DNA from: an uncultured Eggerthella sp.
Lineage (GTDB): Bacteria; Actinomycetota; Coriobacteriia; Coriobacteriales; Eggerthellaceae
Direction of reading: 5' to 3'
Assembly (NCBI GenBank): GCA_902470405.1
Contig: CABRGJ010000080.1
Coordinates: 1 to 5,498, forward strand
DNA length: 5,498 nt
This document shows positions 1-5,498 of the stretch, piece after piece. The notes beneath the pieces were generated by a model, which worked only from the letters and a program-made list of their open reading frames with translations, searched no databases and was not told where the DNA came from. Every line of letters begins with the position of its first letter. Within the stretch, counting starts at the first letter, position 1. The position numbers and the translations under genes are program-made.

Positions 1-251
1 AGACCTCCATCCTGCTCAGCTTGAAGCAGGATAAGTCGGGTTCGCTTCTCATGATCCTCTCGGAATTCGCCTACGCCGATATCAATCTGACAAAGATCCA
101 ATCACGCCCAACCAAGCAAGCGCTGGGCGATTACATGTTCTTCATCGATTTCGAAGGCTCAACGAGCGATGTCGATGTGCAAACGGCACTAAACTGTCTG
201 CGTTTGAAGTTGCATGAAGTGAAGGTGCTGGGATCCTACCCCACCATTTAG
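1..251 (+). CDS. pheA: Prephenate dehydratase, C-terminal ACT domain (5'-truncated by window edge)
   Basis: Only the last 82 residues are present; the frame is open to the left edge (first whole codon at base 3) and ends at TAG 249-251. They form an ACT domain of the prephenate dehydratase type: a GSLLMIL strand-helix start, then INLTKIQSRPTK, then GDYMFFIDFEG. In this family the ACT domain binds phenylalanine and shuts down conversion of prephenate to phenylpyruvate, the committed step to phenylalanine, in the cytoplasm. The usual ESRP motif reads QSRP here, a mild change at the ligand-binding turn. The short tail after the domain (VLGSYPTI) is normal for the enzyme's C-terminus. The catalytic domain lies outside the window, so I cannot tell whether it is a stand-alone dehydratase or fused to chorismate mutase. 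It converges on the MutY-like gene with a 56 bp gap. Confidence -1.
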   Translation, partial: TSILLSLKQDKSGSLLMILSEFAYADINLTKIQSRPTKQALGDYMFFIDFEGSTSDVDVQTALNCLRLKLHEVKVLGSYPTI

Positions 252-261
252 CGCACGAGAC

Positions 262-297
262 GTGAAGGTACTCTCCAAGAGTACGAGCACCTCTTTT
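262..297 (+). terminator. Probable intrinsic terminator after pheA
   Basis: Eleven bases after the pheA stop lies a perfect 7 bp stem (GTACTCT, loop CCA, AGAGTAC; 268-284). It can be extended across a 3x3 internal loop by an outer GTG/CAC pair (262-264 with 288-290). The stretch CTCTTTTA follows directly, a short T-rich tract of the kind expected for plus-strand termination. On the minus strand the hairpin has no T-tract behind it, so it probably serves pheA rather than the converging mutY. The T-tract is short and interrupted, which limits confidence. Confidence -1.
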
Positions 298-307
298 AGG
301 CGAACGA

Positions 308-1165
308 TCAGGATCGGAGCGTTCGCGAGTCTTTGTCAAAAACGAAGAAACCTTCGGATGAGAGCGCTGAGACCAGATCGTCAAAAAGCGCACGATCGAT
401 CGGCCTACGTCCCTTCCCTACCTCGAACTCATCGAGCCTACGGTGTGCTTCGTCAAGCGCGATACCTGGGTCTGCGAGCACGATGCGCACCAGTTCAGCG
501 CGCTTTTGGCGTTTTGACCCTTCGAATGTGGATTGCTTGGTGTAGTGCTTCGATCTACGCGAAGGATTGGGCATGATCGACTTCAGATGAGCGCCATAAT
601 CGAGCAGCGCATAATACCACCCACGCGGATCTTTTTTGCTGCAGGTCTCAAGCACCAACGGTTCAAGCTGCTTGTCGCTCACCCCTTCCTCGCCTGGGAA
701 AAGCTCATGCAAGAACACCGTGCGCACGTTCGTCTCGAGATAAAGCGTGGGCCGCTGGAAGGCAAACGCCATCACTCCTCCTGCAGTGGCAGGCCCGATG
801 CCGGGAAGCGCGAGCAACTGCGCGTGCTCTTCAGGCAGTTTACCCGCATAATGTTCGGCGCAATATTCTGCGGTACGTTTGAGCGCGAGCGCGCGGCGAT
901 TGTAACCAAGCCCCTGCCACATCTCCAATACCAGCGCCACATCAGCCGATGCTAATGAATCGAGCGTAGGAAAGAGCTCCAAGAACCGCATCCAATGCTT
1001 CTCGACACGCGAGACCTGGGTCTGCTGCAGCATGATCTCAGAGACGAGCACCGCATACGGATCATCGATATAGCGCCAAGGAAGATCGCGATGATGATGC
1101 TCCCCTTCGCGCCATACCGTACGGGTGAAACTATCGAGCTGTTCTGGGGTGAAGATCGTATCCAT
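308..1165 (-). CDS. mutY: MutY-like A/G-specific DNA glycosylase lacking the Fe-S cluster
   Basis: A helix-hairpin-helix GPD glycosylase of 285 residues from ATG at 1165. An in-frame TTG at 1204 would add 13 residues, but the ATG puts LPWR at residue 28, close to the usual MutY spacing. MutY removes adenine mispaired with 8-oxoguanine. Visible are LPWR, SEIMLQQTQV (catalytic Glu43), MWQGLGYNRRA and the HhH hairpin LPGIGPATAGG (about 120-130). The catalytic-Asp motif, normally LDGNV, reads LETNV, giving Glu144 followed by a conserved Asn146. The C-X6-C-X2-C-X5-C iron-sulfur loop is absent: the only cysteines are 102 and 175, and its place is taken by a basic NPSRRSKHYTKQS segment. The last 65 or so residues resemble a winged helix rather than the Nudix-like 8-oxoG domain. 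E. coli MutY has about 350 residues. It is the last gene of the three-gene unit, 48 bp after the regulator. The glycosylase fold is certain; A:8-oxoG specificity is not. Confidence -1.
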   Translation of the reverse strand: MDTIFTPEQLDSFTRTVWREGEHHHRDLPWRYIDDPYAVLVSEIMLQQTQVSRVEKHWMRFLELFPTLDSLASADVALVLEMWQGLGYNRRALALKRTAEYCAEHYAGKLPEEHAQLLALPGIGPATAGGVMAFAFQRPTLYLETNVRTVFLHELFPGEEGVSDKQLEPLVLETCSKKDPRGWYYALLDYGAHLKSIMPNPSRRSKHYTKQSTFEGSKRQKRAELVRIVLADPGIALDEAHRRLDEFEVGKGRRPIDRALFDDLVSALSSEGFFVFDKDSRTLRS

Positions 1166-1213
1166 AAGAGTATCTCGCAGGTGTCGTGAAAGGTGAAGAT
1201 GCAAGCGCTCGAG

Positions 1214-1657
1214 CTAGTGCTTCGAATCGAGGATCCTGCTTACCTCAGGGTGGCTTGCACCCTTCTCGAAAAGGTCTGCGAGCGTGATGGATGAGAAAAG
1301 CTGTGCCACGAGCACGTCGGCAGCGCACCACACCGAATTGAACTCACAACCCGACGAGCGATCACAGTAGGAACAATCGACCGAACAAGGCGACATGCCG
1401 ATCGGGCCCTGCAGCGCCTCAATGACTTCCTGGAGCGTGACCTCGTGCGGATCGCAATCGAGCGTCAAGCCTCCACGAACCCCGCGAATGGTCTTCAGGT
1501 AGCCCGCTTTCACCAGGTCATGTTGGATACTACGCGCAAACGAATACGGAACGCTCTCCTTCTCGGCCACATCAGCGATAGAGATATAGGATTGCCCGCA
1601 CTCATAAGCCGAGCGCAGGATCCTACAGGCGTAATCGCAACGGCGCGTGATATCCAT
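1214..1657 (-). CDS. Rrf2-family transcriptional regulator with cysteine cluster
   Basis: 147 residues, the normal length for Rrf2 proteins (IscR, NsrR, CymR, RsrR). An N-terminal winged helix-turn-helix is clear: helix 2 near SIADVAEKESVP, recognition helix YSFARSIQHDLVKAGYL (about 38-54), then the wing RGVRGGLTL. Residues 73-83 (VTLQEVIEALQ) start the long dimerisation helix. Cysteines at 91, 95, 98, 104 and 111 cluster where IscR and NsrR bind an Fe-S cluster. C98 and C104 match the IscR C-X5-C spacing, but the first ligand position is ambiguous (C91 or C95). Further cysteines are at 7, 11, 20 and 68. Its ATG shares one base with the upstream stop (TGATG on the minus strand), which suggests translational coupling to the AAA+-like gene. 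The family is certain; the signal (iron, nitric oxide, redox or cysteine status) is not. It may regulate its own operon. Confidence -1.
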   Translation of the reverse strand: MDITRRCDYACRILRSAYECGQSYISIADVAEKESVPYSFARSIQHDLVKAGYLKTIRGVRGGLTLDCDPHEVTLQEVIEALQGPIGMSPCSVDCSYCDRSSGCEFNSVWCAADVLVAQLFSSITLADLFEKGASHPEVSRILDSKH

Positions 1658-3312
1658 CAGTCTTCTTTCAACAGGTCGTCGATATGACCCATGGAACGAT
1701 GGAAGCGATCCATGATCACCTTCTCGATGTCTTTATATTCTTTCGAGTCGAGATCATGGAAGTTGGACAATCGCATGAGAACATCGTCACTTCGCACAGC
1801 GCAAAAACAATCCTTCGCAATGCTGCGACGATACGCTTCTTCGACGGACTCGGTGATGACCGCATACAGCTCAAAGCGCGACATGCCCTTTGAGAACGGG
1901 ACCATCTGCAGCACATCAAGGCCGCGCATGGAAGGATGTTCGCTCTGGGCATGGCGCCAGATCTCCTTACGCTCTGCATCGGTGGGATGATCGAGCTCCA
2001 CGACACGATACAATCCGAGCATCGGACCGAACAGCGCATCGAGCGCATCCAGATTCGACGCAGACACTAGAACGGTGACTTCCGGATTCTCGAGCGCCGA
2101 TTGGATGAATGTCATAGCTTCACGCGCACCACGCGAGATTTGCATCTGCAAGAAATCGGGGACATCCGCCCCGCCCATATCGAGCCAAGGGAGATCCCAT
2201 AGATCGAGGTCTTCTAAGATGAGCGCCGCTGGACCTTCGAAGCCAAAGCGATTCAAACCACCTTGACTTGCCACCGCATCAGGCGATGCCATGACACATA
2301 AGACTGCTTGACCTTGCATGTTGTGGTCCATGCGCATGCGCACTGCAGGGATGCCCATCTCGCCTACGGTCGCGACCATGAAATAGTTCGCATCCTCACG
2401 TGCAGGACTGCTGAACACGAGCGTACCGAGTTGTGGCATGCGCGATACACCATGGCGGGAATTGAGCATTTTCACGAATTCTTTGAACTGCGGATCGCGC
2501 ATCCTGCCGATACCAAGCTGTCCCATCTTCTCGATAGCACCTGAAAAACCACGGATCGTGGAATAGTCGAATGGTGGCTCAGGCTTCTTCTTTTTCTTCT
2601 TCTTGCGATCGGTGAGATCGATGTGCGCGATCTTTGCACCCTTCAACTTAGGGATCGGGAACGCGGGAAGCTCGAGCGGTTCGAGCGCTTCCTTGATCGC
2701 TTCGATATCTTGATCGGGCGATGTCGGACCTTCCTGTTCACCAAGACCCTTCGCCCGAGCCTCAGCTTCAGGACTCTCGAATTCTTCTTCGTCAAGTTCG
2801 GCTACAGGAGCCTCAGAGCCTTCTTCTTCGCAAGATGCGAAATTCATGAGCGAGAAAGGTGATGCGAGCGCATCCTCTTCATAGCGGCAAAACAAGCTCG
2901 GAGAAAGCCCCATAAGGTCTTCATTGATAAGCTCAGCCATGTCTTCGATCGCTTCACGCGAGAAACCGAACTCCTCTAAACGATCGAGTGCGATATCCTG
3001 CAACTCGTCTGCTTTATGCGCAAGCTCGTCAGGACTCACGTAAGGCTTGAGCTTCTCGAAGATATACTCCGCCAGCGAATGCTGACGAGAGGCTACGGCA
3101 AGATCCCACGCCTTGCGCATACCACCGAGCGTCTCGTCACTTGGAACGATATTCTCGAGCATGGACTGTTCGAATGCAGCCAAATAGAGATGGATGCCCA
3201 ACTGTCGATCGCCCGATTCGACCGCGTAAGCGGCGCGATTCAGATAATCATGCGAATCGCTGAATCCATGACCATGAGATGGAACGTTGCCGAAGTTAGT
3301 GTCCTCGTTCAT
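1657..3312 (-). CDS. Degenerate AAA+ ATPase-like protein (probable pseudo-ATPase), helical N-terminus
   Basis: 551 residues. I do not recognise a named family, but the C-terminal half (about 250-515) follows the AAA+ outline. P-loop strand and helix: TLVFSSPAREDANYF to GEMGIP (297-322). Walker-B-like strand: ALILEDLDLW (363-372). Sensor-1 strand: VLVSASN ending at Asn420. Strand 5 with following helix: YRVVELDHPTDAERKEIWR (435-453). Sensor-2/lid region: FSKGMSRFELYAVITESVEEAYRR (473-496). The P-loop GPPGTGKT is replaced by SPAREDAN (302-309), so lysine becomes Ala308; Walker B DE reads ED; the LRPGRFDR arginine-finger stretch keeps only Arg436. ATP hydrolysis is unlikely. Residues 20-130 look like TPR-type helix pairs. 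Residues 160-215 are acidic and probably disordered, followed by seven lysines (237-243). No signal peptide or membrane segment is seen, so it is probably cytoplasmic, acting as scaffold or adaptor (inference). It is the first gene of the unit, with a good Shine-Dalgarno. Confidence -1.
   Translation of the reverse strand: MNEDTNFGNVPSHGHGFSDSHDYLNRAAYAVESGDRQLGIHLYLAAFEQSMLENIVPSDETLGGMRKAWDLAVASRQHSLAEYIFEKLKPYVSPDELAHKADELQDIALDRLEEFGFSREAIEDMAELINEDLMGLSPSLFCRYEEDALASPFSLMNFASCEEEGSEAPVAELDEEEFESPEAEARAKGLGEQEGPTSPDQDIEAIKEALEPLELPAFPIPKLKGAKIAHIDLTDRKKKKKKKPEPPFDYSTIRGFSGAIEKMGQLGIGRMRDPQFKEFVKMLNSRHGVSRMPQLGTLVFSSPAREDANYFMVATVGEMGIPAVRMRMDHNMQGQAVLCVMASPDAVASQGGLNRFGFEGPAALILEDLDLWDLPWLDMGGADVPDFLQMQISRGAREAMTFIQSALENPEVTVLVSASNLDALDALFGPMLGLYRVVELDHPTDAERKEIWRHAQSEHPSMRGLDVLQMVPFSKGMSRFELYAVITESVEEAYRRSIAKDCFCAVRSDDVLMRLSNFHDLDSKEYKDIEKVIMDRFHRSMGHIDDLLKED
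2584..2604 (-). repeat. In-frame AAG/AAA triplet run encoding seven lysines
   Basis: Seven consecutive lysine codons (AAG x3, AAA, AAG x3) join the acidic linker of the AAA+-like protein to its C-terminal domain. An uninterrupted purine triplet tract of this kind can change length by slippage without breaking the frame. Confidence -1.
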
Positions 3313-3321
3313 CTTCGTTCA

Positions 3322-3329
3322 CTTTCCTT
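3322..3329 (-). promoter_or_regulatory. Ribosome binding site of the AAA+-like gene
   Basis: AAGGAAAG lies 9 bases before the ATG at 3312 on the minus strand. It is the clearest Shine-Dalgarno in the window and supports this start codon. The two downstream genes of the unit have only weak purine stretches before their starts. Confidence -1.
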
Positions 3330-3385
3330 ATAAGCACAGAAGGCGCATCGAAGTAGTGCGAGCGCCCTTTCATGACGACGAATGG

Positions 3386-3408
3386 TTTAGTTAATCAATG
3401 CTACTAAA
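3386..3408. promoter_or_regulatory. Candidate operator dyad overlapping the promoter
   Basis: TTTAGT and ACTAAA form a 6 bp inverted repeat around an 11 base AT-rich spacer, 23 bp in all. It covers the proposed -10 box and start point, where a repressor would block polymerase. Rrf2 proteins bind dyads of about this size, and one is encoded in the same unit, so autoregulation is a reasonable guess. The arms are short and could arise by chance. The rest of the 3313-3497 gap shows no convincing terminator for the HAD gene and no RNA gene. Confidence -1.
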
Positions 3409-3426
3409 GGAGTAACAGTTATTCAA
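3398..3426 (-). promoter_or_regulatory. Candidate sigma-70-type promoter for the three-gene unit
   Basis: On the minus strand, TTGAAT (3421-3426) and TAGCAT (3398-3403) are separated by exactly 17 bases. Each matches the housekeeping consensus at 4 of 6 positions. Transcription would start near 3391, leaving a leader of roughly 80 bases before the ATG. This is the best-spaced pair I found in the gap, but single-sequence promoter calls at this match level are weak. Confidence -1.
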
Positions 3427-3497
3427 TTATCCCCTGCATGATTACAAGAAACGTGCAAATCGGGCGGTCGTTGAGCATTCGCAGAGAGACAAGATGC

Positions 3498-4211
3498 CTA
3501 CTTCCAGTCAAGGATCCCCCAACCCTCTTTTTCCGCTAAACGCTGCAGCGTCGGACCAGGCGTGACCGCAAAAGGATGCTGGGCGGCGGCAAGCAGCGGC
3601 GAGTCGGAATAATGATCCCCATAGGCATATGCGAGCCTCCAATTGCCTGCGCCATGCACTTCGTTGGCGTGCTCTTCGATCTGACGGAGCTTTTCTGCGC
3701 CTTCCACCGGACGCCCCTCCACCTCACGCGTATACCTTCCCTGCGCATCAACCTTCATATCCGTTGCAACATGATGATCGTAAGGTAGATCTTGATGTGC
3801 CCGCACGATGATAGGATCGAACGTAGCAGAAACGATCCAGATCTCACGACCGCAAGCGATGTGCTCGCGCATCATCTCGAGCGCTTTGGGACGAATACAC
3901 GAAACGATCCAGCTATCGTAAAAGCGATACATCTCTTCATCCGCGTCTTTTTTGCTCATGCCCTCGAACGAAGAAAACACTAGACTTCTGACCCAAGCTT
4001 CATTCTGAGGAAGATGCAACTTATAAGCGATGCCCCATAGTACGATGCGAAGAAACGCGCTCGGCTTAAGCTTGCCTGCCCGGAGCAGATACTTCACCAA
4101 GAGAACAGGCGAGTTGGCGCTTATGCAGGTGCCATCGAAATCAAAGACTGCGATCTCGACTGGTTTTTTCACCGCCTTATCGCTTTCGCTGTTTCTTTGT
4201 ATTGAATCCAT
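3498..4211 (-). CDS. HAD-superfamily subclass IB phosphatase (SerB-like)
   Basis: 237 residues with all haloacid dehalogenase motifs. Motif I is FDFDGT, with nucleophile Asp24, acid/base Asp26 and Thr28. Motif II is WIVSATF with Ser128. The motif III lysine is probably Lys174 in GAEKLRQIEE. Motif IV is YGDHYSDSPLL with Asp199 and Asp203. The helical cap between motifs I and II (SPVLLVKYLLRAGKLKPSAF onward) marks subclass IB, the group containing phosphoserine phosphatase and the CicA-like hydrolases. These are magnesium-dependent phosphomonoesterases acting through an aspartyl-phosphate. The cap resembles the uncharacterised CicA-like branch more than true SerB, so I would not assign phosphoserine as substrate. 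The first 17 residues are a polar extension before the core. It starts 9 bp after the ABC transporter stop, so the two are probably co-transcribed. No strong Shine-Dalgarno is visible, which fits translation coupled to the upstream gene. Confidence -1.
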   Translation of the reverse strand: MDSIQRNSESDKAVKKPVEIAVFDFDGTCISANSPVLLVKYLLRAGKLKPSAFLRIVLWGIAYKLHLPQNEAWVRSLVFSSFEGMSKKDADEEMYRFYDSWIVSCIRPKALEMMREHIACGREIWIVSATFDPIIVRAHQDLPYDHHVATDMKVDAQGRYTREVEGRPVEGAEKLRQIEEHANEVHGAGNWRLAYAYGDHYSDSPLLAAAQHPFAVTPGPTLQRLAEKEGWGILDWK

Positions 4212-4220
4212 GATACGGAT

Positions 4221-5498
4221 CTAGTCGCTTTCATCGATACAGTCAACAAACTGGGAATTGTGTAATTCGGCATAGAACCCATCCAGAGCGAGCAGCTCTT
4301 CGTGTGTTCCCTTCTCAACGATATCCCCGTCTTGAATAACAAGAATTATATCCGCTTGACGGATGGTGCTCAATCGATGAGCGATAACAAAGCTCGTCCG
4401 GCCCTCGAGCGACTCGCGCATGGCTTTTTGCACAAGCGATTCAGTATGCGTGTCGATCGAGGAAGTAGCTTCGTCGAGCACGATGATAGAAGGATTCGAG
4501 AGCAACGCGCGCGCAATGGTGAGCAACTGACGCTGACCTTGTGAAAGATTCGATCCGTCTTCTTTTACCTGCGTGTCGTAGCCATCGGGCAGCCGCTCGA
4601 TGAAATGATCCGCTTGCGCGAGCTTGGCTGCGAGACGGATGTACTTCTCTTTGGGCTGAGCGGTTTCAGAGTCAATAATGAAGTTCGTATCGAGATTAGC
4701 ACCATAGGCGATGTTTTCACGGATCGTGCCCGAGAAGAGCCATGCATCCTGAAGCACCATGCCGAAGTTGCTGCGCACATCATGGCGCGTGTCGAGTGCC
4801 GTATCAACCCCATCGATCGCAATAGTGCCGCGGTCGATATCGTAGAAACGCATCAACAAATTCACCAGCGTTGTCTTTCCTGCGCCCGTCGGCCCGACGA
4901 TGGCAACCATCTGACCAGGCTGGACTTTGAGCGAAAAATCCTTGATAACGGGTTTTTCAGGATCATAAGCGAAACCTACGTGCTCAAAGGCAACCGCGCC
5001 TTCGCATGGTTTTGGTATGAGCTGCACCTGAACTGGATCAGGTTCGGTCATCTCTTCAGCATCGAGCAATTCGAAGACACGCTCGGCTGCGGCGAGCGTT
5101 GCCTGAATAGTATTCGCAATGGACGCGATCTGCGTGATGGGCATCGTGAACTGGCGCATATACTGAACGAATGCCTGAATCTCACCAACCGTAGCGACAC
5201 CGCCTGTTATGTAGAGCACCGCACCGATAATGCACACGAGCACATAGCCCAGATTGCCGATGATAGTCATCAGGGGCTGCATGATGCCGGAGAGGAACTG
5301 GCTGCGCCATGCTTGATTGAAGTAAGCCTTATTGCGCTCATTGAACTTGTCGATCGCATGGTCTTCACGCGTGAACGACTTCACCTCGGTGTAACCGCTA
5401 TACATCTCCTCGATGTGCGCATTCAAGTTGCCGAGAGCCTTCTGCTGACGCTTGAAATATTTCTGAGAGCGCGAAGCGATACCCACTGTACAAATGAG
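4221..5498 (-). CDS. ABC exporter half-transporter, multidrug/lipid type (N-terminus beyond window edge)
   Basis: The last 425 residues of an ABC exporter with fused membrane and nucleotide-binding domains; the frame is open through the right edge, so the GTG at 5486 is internal. Numbering from the first visible residue: cytoplasmic loop 5-65 (KALGNLNAHIEEMYSG, TEVKSFTRE); membrane helices within about 68-97; the linker QYMRQFTMPITQIASIANTIQATLAAAERVFELLD; then the ATPase. Walker A is GPTGAGKT (202-209), Q-loop Gln250, signature LSQGQ (318-322), Walker B IIVLDE with catalytic Glu343, D-loop SSID, and H-loop His374. All catalytic residues are canonical, so it should hydrolyse ATP. The family works as dimers, often heterodimers encoded by adjacent genes; a partner may lie just outside the window. 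Substrate cannot be read from sequence (drugs, lipids or peptides). The stretch before AAKLAQADHF is about 12 residues longer than usual. It is followed closely by the HAD phosphatase gene. Confidence -1.
   Translation of the reverse strand, partial: LICTVGIASRSQKYFKRQQKALGNLNAHIEEMYSGYTEVKSFTREDHAIDKFNERNKAYFNQAWRSQFLSGIMQPLMTIIGNLGYVLVCIIGAVLYITGGVATVGEIQAFVQYMRQFTMPITQIASIANTIQATLAAAERVFELLDAEEMTEPDPVQVQLIPKPCEGAVAFEHVGFAYDPEKPVIKDFSLKVQPGQMVAIVGPTGAGKTTLVNLLMRFYDIDRGTIAIDGVDTALDTRHDVRSNFGMVLQDAWLFSGTIRENIAYGANLDTNFIIDSETAQPKEKYIRLAAKLAQADHFIERLPDGYDTQVKEDGSNLSQGQRQLLTIARALLSNPSIIVLDEATSSIDTHTESLVQKAMRESLEGRTSFVIAHRLSTIRQADIILVIQDGDIVEKGTHEELLALDGFYAELHNSQFVDCIDESD

Noticed and set aside
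262..955. Plus-strand open frames opposite the MutY-like gene (262-576, 333-545, 533-955)
   Set aside because: They are antisense to a clearly conserved glycosylase, their translations are Arg/Ser-rich with no recognisable motif, and no good ribosome site precedes them.
1166..1204. TTG start at 1204 giving a 298-residue MutY-like protein
   Set aside because: The ATG at 1165 gives the usual distance to LPWR, and the extra 13 residues (HLHLSRHLRDTL) do not look like family sequence. It remains possible, since neither start has a strong ribosome site.
3327..3332. TATAAG on the minus strand as a -10 box for the AAA+-like gene
   Set aside because: It overlaps the Shine-Dalgarno, so transcription from it would start too close to the ATG and remove the ribosome site; no -35 box is well placed.
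1684..3333. Many plus- and minus-strand open frames within the AAA+-like gene
   Set aside because: All overlap the 551-residue frame, which has a good Shine-Dalgarno and recognisable domain logic; the alternatives look like compositional shadows.
3372..3407. Short plus-strand ORF of 11 codons (MTTNGLVNQCY) in the intergenic gap
   Set aside because: No ribosome site, and it runs across the promoter/dyad region; chance length.
3435..3457. Imperfect hairpin TGCATG/CGTGCA in the gap as terminator for the HAD gene
   Set aside because: The stem is only 6 bp with a mismatch on the minus strand, the loop is 11 bases, and no T-tract follows in the direction needed.
1..5498. Search by eye for mobile elements, CRISPR arrays, tRNA/rRNA genes, riboswitches and phage genes
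   Set aside because: No transposase-like protein, spaced direct repeats, tRNA-like fold or long untranslated leader was seen; almost all sequence is accounted for by six protein genes.

Overview
The window looks like ordinary chromosomal DNA from a mid-GC bacterium. My best guess is the class Coriobacteriia (anaerobic Actinomycetota). It rests on the style of the MutY-like protein and of the exporter and on the gene mix, as I remember these families; no marker gene in the window settles it. Genes are dense, and I see no insertion sequences, CRISPR repeats, tRNA/rRNA genes, phage genes or integration sites.

Layout: the left edge holds the 3' end of a plus-strand pheA (regulatory ACT domain of prephenate dehydratase), closed by a hairpin that probably terminates it. 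Everything else is on the minus strand and converges on pheA. Read in the direction of transcription (right to left), first comes the C-terminal part of an ABC exporter half-transporter running off the right edge, then, 9 bp later, a HAD-IB phosphatase. A 185 bp gap follows, holding a candidate promoter and a dyad. After it comes a three-gene unit: a 551-residue protein with a degenerate AAA+ ATPase fold, an Rrf2-family regulator rich in cysteine whose start codon overlaps the previous stop (TGATG), and a MutY-like DNA glycosylase.

The three-gene unit is the most interesting part. The AAA+-like protein keeps the domain outline but has lost the P-loop lysine and the arginine fingers, so it looks like a pseudo-ATPase. 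The MutY-like enzyme has no iron-sulfur cysteines, has Glu where the catalytic Asp is expected, and carries a short, probably winged-helix tail in place of the 8-oxoguanine-reading domain. The regulator between them has a cysteine cluster that could hold an Fe-S centre or another metal. One reading is a stress-responsive unit pairing a redox or nitric-oxide sensor with a cluster-free repair enzyme. That function is inference; the residue changes are read directly from the sequence.
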